The notes under the pieces: model-generated
What the model was told of the DNA's origin: nothing
What the model saw: the letters and a program-made list of their open reading frames with translations, nothing else
The model's database searches: none
Translations under genes and position numbers: made by a program
Assembly (NCBI RefSeq): GCF_031128465.2
Contig: NZ_CP155618.1
Coordinates: 1,869,501 to 1,933,500, forward strand
DNA length: 64,000 nt
Reading direction: 5' to 3'
From: Mariniflexile litorale
GTDB taxonomy: Bacteria; Bacteroidota; Bacteroidia; Flavobacteriales; Flavobacteriaceae
Shown: in pieces, positions 59,597-64,000 of the stretch
How positions within the stretch are numbered: the stretch's first letter is position 1
How the letters are laid out: every line of letters begins with the position of its first letter

Positions 59597-59968
59597 ATGA
59601 AATTAGGAGCTTTTTCAGTACGTCTTAATGTTAAGGACATTAAAGCGTCAAAACAATTTTATGAAATCTTAGGATTTTCAGTATTGGGTGGTAGCATGGA
59701 TAAAAACTACCTCATCATGAAAAATGGCAATACATTAATAGGATTATTTCAAGGGATGTTTGAAACTAACATTTTAACCTTTAATCCAGGGTGGGACGAA
59801 AATGCGGACAAGTCAGATTCATTTGATGATGTACGTGACATTCAAAAGCACCTAAAGAATGCAGGTGTAAAATTAGAGTATGAAGTTGAGACCAACACAA
59901 CTGGTCCAGCTAGTTTTATGGTTCACGACCCCGATGGGAATACAATTCTTTTAGATCAACATATTTAA
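59597..59968 (+). CDS. VOC (glyoxalase-fold) protein
   Basis: This 123-residue protein has the paired beta-alpha-beta-beta-beta units of the vicinal oxygen chelate fold: LNVKDIKASKQFYEILGFSV at the start and FMVHDPDGNTILLDQH at the end. Substrate and metal use cannot be read from the sequence. It is followed 26 bases later by a second VOC gene, so the two may work together or are ancient duplicates, although they differ greatly. Confidence 0.9.
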   Translation: MKLGAFSVRLNVKDIKASKQFYEILGFSVLGGSMDKNYLIMKNGNTLIGLFQGMFETNILTFNPGWDENADKSDSFDDVRDIQKHLKNAGVKLEYEVETNTTGPASFMVHDPDGNTILLDQHI

Positions 59969-59994
59969 TTTCAAAATTGATAAATTAACTAAAA

Positions 59995-60363
59995 ATGAAA
60001 AAAAGAGTTACAGGTATTGGCGGTTTGTTTTTTAAAACAAAAGATCCTAAAGCAACACAAGACTGGTATAAAAAACATTTAGGGTTTAATACTGATGATT
60101 ATGGATGTACCTTTTCTTGGAAAGATAACGAAGGAAAAGATTGTTCAACCCAATGGAGCCCGTTTGCAGAAGACACCAAATATTACGAGCCCTCCAAAAA
60201 AGATTTTATGTTCAATTATCGGGTTGAAAATTTAGTTGAATTAATAGCGGTTTTAAAAAAAGAAGGGGTTACGGTTGTTGGTGATATTGAAGAATATGAA
60301 TACGGAAAATTTGGTTGGATTTTAGATAACGATGGTAATAAAATTGAACTTTGGGAACCATAG
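59995..60363 (+). CDS. VOC (glyoxalase-fold) protein
   Basis: This 122-residue VOC fold protein has GLFFKTKDPKATQDWYKKHL near the N-terminus and FGWILDNDGNKIELWEP at the end, where the Glu fits the usual metal-ligand position. It resembles small glyoxalase/bleomycin-resistance-type proteins. The substrate is unknown. It probably shares a transcript with the upstream VOC gene. Confidence 0.9.
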   Translation: MKKRVTGIGGLFFKTKDPKATQDWYKKHLGFNTDDYGCTFSWKDNEGKDCSTQWSPFAEDTKYYEPSKKDFMFNYRVENLVELIAVLKKEGVTVVGDIEEYEYGKFGWILDNDGNKIELWEP

Positions 60364-60416
60364 ACACTACTTTTTTATAAATAAATTCTATTTTTACCCA
60401 AAACCCATCATCTAAG

Positions 60417-61181
60417 TTGACATATTTCGAAATTCTACAATCATTTCATTTAACAGTATTACAATGGGTAGCTATTTGTTTTGCTGTTTTTTTATTGGGT
60501 TTATCTAAATCTGGCATAAAGGGTATTGGAATTATTATTGTTGTAATACTTGCTTTTGTTTTTGGTGAAAAAACATCTACAGGTATTTTACTCCCTATGT
60601 TAATATGTGCCGATATTTTTGCAGTGGTGTATTATAACAAGCATGCCCAGTGGCATTATATAAAAAAACTATTGCCTGCTATGGTTATTGGGGTTTTAGT
60701 AGGTGTCTGGGTAGGCAACGATATTTCTGAAGCTATTTTTAAACGCATCATGGCAGTCATCATTATTGGGTCTGTACTCATCATGTTTTATATGGAAAAC
60801 CGAAAATCTAACGCTATACCAACTAATAAATGGTTTTCTAATTCAACAGGTTTTCTGGCTGGTTTTACCACCATGGTTGGTAATTTAGCAGGACCTATTT
60901 CTGATATTTATTTTCTAGCCATGCGTATGCCTAAAAATGAATTTATAGGTACTGCTGCTTGGTTGTTTTTTATAATAAATGTATTTAAATTACCCTTTCA
61001 TATATTCGTTTGGAATACCGTAAGTGCAAAGACCTTGGTTTTAAATTCAGTTTTAATACCCATGATCATTCTTGGCTTTTTCCTAGGAGCTTATATTGTG
61101 AAACTTATTTCGAATGTTAATTACAGACGGTTTGTATTTTTAGTTACTGCTTTAGGTGGTATAATTATGTTGTTTAGATAA
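60417..61181 (+). CDS. TauE/SafE family permease
   Basis: This 254-residue protein has about eight membrane helices. The two halves carry the family pattern: GLSKSGIKGIGIIIVVILAF near residue 25 and GFTTMVGNLAGPISDIYFLA near 145. Members export sulfite, sulfoacetate or other organic anions; the substrate is not predictable here. It starts at TTG 60417. It converges with the acyltransferase gene with a 10-base gap. Confidence 0.9.
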   Translation: MTYFEILQSFHLTVLQWVAICFAVFLLGLSKSGIKGIGIIIVVILAFVFGEKTSTGILLPMLICADIFAVVYYNKHAQWHYIKKLLPAMVIGVLVGVWVGNDISEAIFKRIMAVIIIGSVLIMFYMENRKSNAIPTNKWFSNSTGFLAGFTTMVGNLAGPISDIYFLAMRMPKNEFIGTAAWLFFIINVFKLPFHIFVWNTVSAKTLVLNSVLIPMIILGFFLGAYIVKLISNVNYRRFVFLVTALGGIIMLFR

Positions 61182-61191
61182 TATATAAGTT

Positions 61192-63021
61192 TTATTCCTC
61201 ATTAGTCTCCGTAAACTTACGCTCTAATTCTGTTTGAAACTCTTCCATTACGGGACGTACGGTACTTTCTGGTAAATCTTCAATTCTAATATACATAAGC
61301 CCATCTACAGCATTATTGAATAAAGGATCCACATTAAAAGCCACCAAACGTGCATTCTGTTTTATGTACTTTTTAAGTAATACAGGCAAGCGTAATGCTC
61401 CTGGCTCGATTTCGTCAATAATCTTATCAAACTTGTTTAAATCGGCTTCGGTTTCATCAAAAACAAAGTCTTTATCGGCATCTTTTAACTTTACTTTAAA
61501 TTCCTTTTTAGGGTGTACATATTGCGCAATATACGGGTCGTAGTAATGCGATTTCATAAACTCAATCATTAATGATTTTGAGAAATTTGAAAACTGGTTA
61601 CTAATACTCACACCACCTATTAAAAATTTATGTTCAGGATATCGAAGTGTTGTATGTACAATACCCTTCCAAAGTAAAAACAACGGCATCGGTTTTTGTT
61701 GGTATTCTTTAATAATGAATGCACGTCCCATTTCGATAGACTGACTCATCATTTTATGTAATTCGGGTTCAAATCTAAAAAGGTCTTGTAAATAAAAACC
61801 ATCAATCCCGTATTTTTCAAAAATTTTAGAACCTAAGCCCATTCGGTAAGCACCAGCAAGTACATTACTACTATTATCCCATAGAAACATATGATGGTAA
61901 TAATTATCAAAAGTATCTAAATCAATAGCTTCGTTAGTGCCTTCTCCAACTGCTCTAAACGTAATTTCGCGTAAACGCCCAATTTCACGTAGTATATTGG
62001 GGATTTTAGTAGCTTCAGCTAAAAAGACTTCGTAGTCTTTACTTTGTAATAATCTAGAATTATCCTTACGTAAGGCTTTTACTTCATTAGTCATTAACAC
62101 ACTATCAACTGGTGTTACAATATTTTTTGGAACTTTAGGTGTTTTTAAAGTAGACTGAATGTTATCTAATATTTTCGATTTATTTTCAAAAGAATTTGAT
62201 AGCATATAGGTTTTTCGTCTTAAAAATTCTGAAAAATCTTCAAGAGATGCATGTTCTTTTTGGTCTTCAACCGAAATAGGTTTTCCAATTCTTACCTTAA
62301 TAATACGCCGTTTCTGCGTTAATACTTCCGAAGGTAATTTGGCTGTTCTAAGCGTATCACTAATTTTTGAAAGTTTATAAAATAATCTGCTATTTTTAGC
62401 ATGAAAGTAAATAGGCACTACAGGCACTTCAGCTTTTTTTACCAATTTCATGGCAGCTTCCTCCCAAGGTTTATCAACCATCAATTTACCATCTCGGTAA
62501 GTTGATACTTCTCCTGCTGGAAAAATGCCTAACGGGCGACCTTCACGTAAATGTAAAATGGCATTTTTAAAACCTACAAGACTCGATTTTACATCTTTCC
62601 TGTCCTCAAAAGGATTTACAGGCATTATGTAAGGTTTCATAGGCTCAATGCGATGCAATAAAAAGTTGGCAATTATTTTAAAATCTTTACGCTGTTCCAG
62701 CATCAGTTTTAAAAGTAAAATTCCATCAATGCCTCCAAGTGGATGGTTTGAAACCGTAATGTAAGCACCTTCTTTTGGAAGTCGTTTTAAATCTTCTTCA
62801 GGAATTTCAAATTTAATTTGAAATTCATCTAAAATTTTATCTAAAAAATCAACACCTTCAAGGTGTTTGTTCCGCATGTAAAATTTATTTATGGTAGATA
62901 TTTTAAGTACTTTCATAAGCAGCCACCCAATAAGCGTTCCGATAAATCCATACTTATCTACGTTTATTACTTTGGCCACTTCTTTTGCTGAAACTAATCC
63001 TAAATCTTGTTGTTTGGTCAT
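61192..63021 (-). CDS. olsF: Bifunctional aminolipid acyltransferase, OlsF-like
   Basis: This 609-residue protein has two parts. The N-terminal PlsC-type acyltransferase has the NHPLGGID motif (about 91-98, HxxxxD) and FPAGEVS. The C-terminal GNAT-like N-acyltransferase/hemolysin-type domain (about 310-580) has MGLGSKIFEKYGIDGFYLQD and EMGRAFIIKEYQ. The fusion corresponds to OlsF, which makes ornithine-type lipids in some Gammaproteobacteria and Flavobacteriia by N-acylation and then O-acylation. The amino acid acylated here (ornithine or glycine) is not readable from sequence. The gene lies just downstream of the aspartate kinase gene, probably on one transcript. Confidence 0.85.
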   Translation of the reverse strand: MTKQQDLGLVSAKEVAKVINVDKYGFIGTLIGWLLMKVLKISTINKFYMRNKHLEGVDFLDKILDEFQIKFEIPEEDLKRLPKEGAYITVSNHPLGGIDGILLLKLMLEQRKDFKIIANFLLHRIEPMKPYIMPVNPFEDRKDVKSSLVGFKNAILHLREGRPLGIFPAGEVSTYRDGKLMVDKPWEEAAMKLVKKAEVPVVPIYFHAKNSRLFYKLSKISDTLRTAKLPSEVLTQKRRIIKVRIGKPISVEDQKEHASLEDFSEFLRRKTYMLSNSFENKSKILDNIQSTLKTPKVPKNIVTPVDSVLMTNEVKALRKDNSRLLQSKDYEVFLAEATKIPNILREIGRLREITFRAVGEGTNEAIDLDTFDNYYHHMFLWDNSSNVLAGAYRMGLGSKIFEKYGIDGFYLQDLFRFEPELHKMMSQSIEMGRAFIIKEYQQKPMPLFLLWKGIVHTTLRYPEHKFLIGGVSISNQFSNFSKSLMIEFMKSHYYDPYIAQYVHPKKEFKVKLKDADKDFVFDETEADLNKFDKIIDEIEPGALRLPVLLKKYIKQNARLVAFNVDPLFNNAVDGLMYIRIEDLPESTVRPVMEEFQTELERKFTETNEE

Positions 63022-63043
63022 GACTGTAAATGTACTAAATTGT

Positions 63044-64000
63044 TTATTTACTTACTACTTGAACAGTTTCTGGTGTTAATTGTTTTAATAGCACGGTTTT
63101 ACCTTCTTCAATTTGGTTAATTGCGTTTTGGGTGTAATGCCGAATGGTATAGAGTGATACGTTTTCATGACAAGTTACTTTAAATTTTGCTTTTAAATGA
63201 TGTAATAATTTTTCAAGATTATCATAAAGATTATCGACGCATACTGAGAAACTAATGGCAGAATTTTGAATAACATCTACTTTCATTTTATATAAATGTA
63301 ATAAACTGAATATTTCGCTGATACTTTCCTCAACAATGTATGAAAAGTCCAAGGAGGATAACGAGATTAAAACTTGATTTTTTTTAACGATAAAACAAGG
63401 AACCATAGGTTCTAAAGTAATGTTTTTTCCTATTCTTGTTCCAGGTGCCTCTGGGTTTAAAAACGATTTTACGTACAAAGGGATTTCCTTACCTTGTAAT
63501 GGTTGTATGGTTTTTGGGTGAATAACCGAGGCTCCATAGAAAGCCAATTCTATGGCTTCACGATAACTTATTTTGTTAAGTAATTGAGCGTGTTCAAAAT
63601 ATCGTGGGTCGGCATTTAAAATACCCGGAACATCTTTCCAAATAGTAACACTATCTGCGTTTAAACAATAGGCATAAATAGCAGCGGTATAATCGCTACC
63701 TTCCCTCCCTAATGTCGTTGTGAAATTATTGGTATCGCTACCTAAAAAACCTTGGGTAATGTTTAAAATGGTCTTATTGAAATTTGATAAAATAAGCTGT
63801 TGCGTTTCTTCCCAATTAACGTTTGCTCTTCTGTAATAATTATCGGTTTTAATATGTTCGCGAACATCTATCCAGTTATTTTTTATTTGAATGCTATTTA
63901 AATACTCACTAATAATAACTGTTGAAACTAATTCGCCATATCCTATAATTTGATCGTAAACAAAATTATAATCGGGCGATTTGTTAGATGATAAAAAGAG
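63044..64000 (-). CDS. Aspartate kinase, 5' end outside window
   Basis: The frame is open from the stop at 63044 to the right edge, giving 318 visible residues; the start lies outside. Catalytic motifs are TTLGREGSDYTAA, WKDVPGILNADPR and YGASVIHPKTIQPL. ACT-type regulatory sequence follows (VLISLSSLDFSYIVEESISE onward). The enzyme phosphorylates aspartate, the first step toward Lys, Thr and Met. The downstream lipid acyltransferase follows after 22 bases. No Met/Val start exists in the visible part, so a short start at 63547 is not real. Confidence 0.95.
   Translation of the reverse strand, partial: LFLSSNKSPDYNFVYDQIIGYGELVSTVIISEYLNSIQIKNNWIDVREHIKTDNYYRRANVNWEETQQLILSNFNKTILNITQGFLGSDTNNFTTTLGREGSDYTAAIYAYCLNADSVTIWKDVPGILNADPRYFEHAQLLNKISYREAIELAFYGASVIHPKTIQPLQGKEIPLYVKSFLNPEAPGTRIGKNITLEPMVPCFIVKKNQVLISLSSLDFSYIVEESISEIFSLLHLYKMKVDVIQNSAISFSVCVDNLYDNLEKLLHHLKAKFKVTCHENVSLYTIRHYTQNAINQIEEGKTVLLKQLTPETVQVVSK

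Noticed and set aside
63044-63547. A short 167-residue protein as a complete gene
   Set aside because: The frame continues upstream with aspartate kinase catalytic motifs to the window edge; the TTG at 63547 is internal.

Overview
The window is low-GC DNA from a Bacteroidota bacterium, most likely a marine Flavobacteriaceae. The evidence is type IX secretion sorting domains on the protease and the adhesin, Bacteroidetes-type -7 boxes (TAnnTTTG) before several genes, few Shine-Dalgarno sites, and typical flavobacterial housekeeping genes (prs-rplY-pth, ribF, serS, DUF4286, rsmA-mgtE).

Layout. (1) Positions 1-10.4 kb carry a compact, co-directional type II secretion / type IV pilus-like operon: a beta-helix protein cut by the window edge, three pseudopilin-like proteins, GspF, prepilin peptidase, GspE, secretin GspD, GspL-, GspM- and GspC-like proteins, a lipoprotein and an OmpH/Skp-like protein. 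(2) Positions 10.5-32.4 kb continue on the same strand with almost no gaps: a small membrane-anchored protein, a 2043-aa SpvB/Tc-like secreted protein, a 1327-aa LRR/Ig/PKD protein, a 240-aa secreted protein, and a 3307-aa RHS/YD-repeat protein with a LysM domain and a C-terminal Ntox50-type toxin, then a probable immunity gene. (3) Positions 32.4-36.8 kb are a rearranged accessory zone. It holds a REP-associated tyrosine transposase and a dead relative, at least ten REP-like palindromes, headless 3' ends of XRE-type regulator genes, three copies of a terminator-containing block, and a displaced second RHS toxin tip with its own probable immunity gene. (4) Positions 36.8-52.8 kb are mainly core genes: a MORN-like protein, tRNA-Leu(CAA), prs, rplY, pth, a type IX-secreted metalloprotease, ribF, serS, a TPR protein, a DUF4286 protein, rsmA, mgtE and a 2-hydroxyacid dehydrogenase. 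(5) Positions 53-58.5 kb hold a 1658-aa repetitive type IX-secreted adhesin, followed by a decayed second copy of the dehydrogenase 3' end. (6) Positions 58.5-64 kb hold a membrane LuxR-type regulator, a DUF4199 protein, two VOC proteins, a TauE/SafE permease, an OlsF-like lipid acyltransferase and a partial aspartate kinase.

How the parts may work together (inference). The big proteins of region 2 have Sec-type N-termini but no type IX sorting domain, whereas the two large exported proteins on the right have one. The RHS protein cannot carry one because its C-terminus is an exchangeable toxin. The adjacent type II-like machine is therefore a good candidate for taking the RHS toxin and its partners across the outer membrane. 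The downstream zone, with an orphan tip that shares the RHS-core sequence, looks like a store from which toxin tips can be exchanged by recombination.
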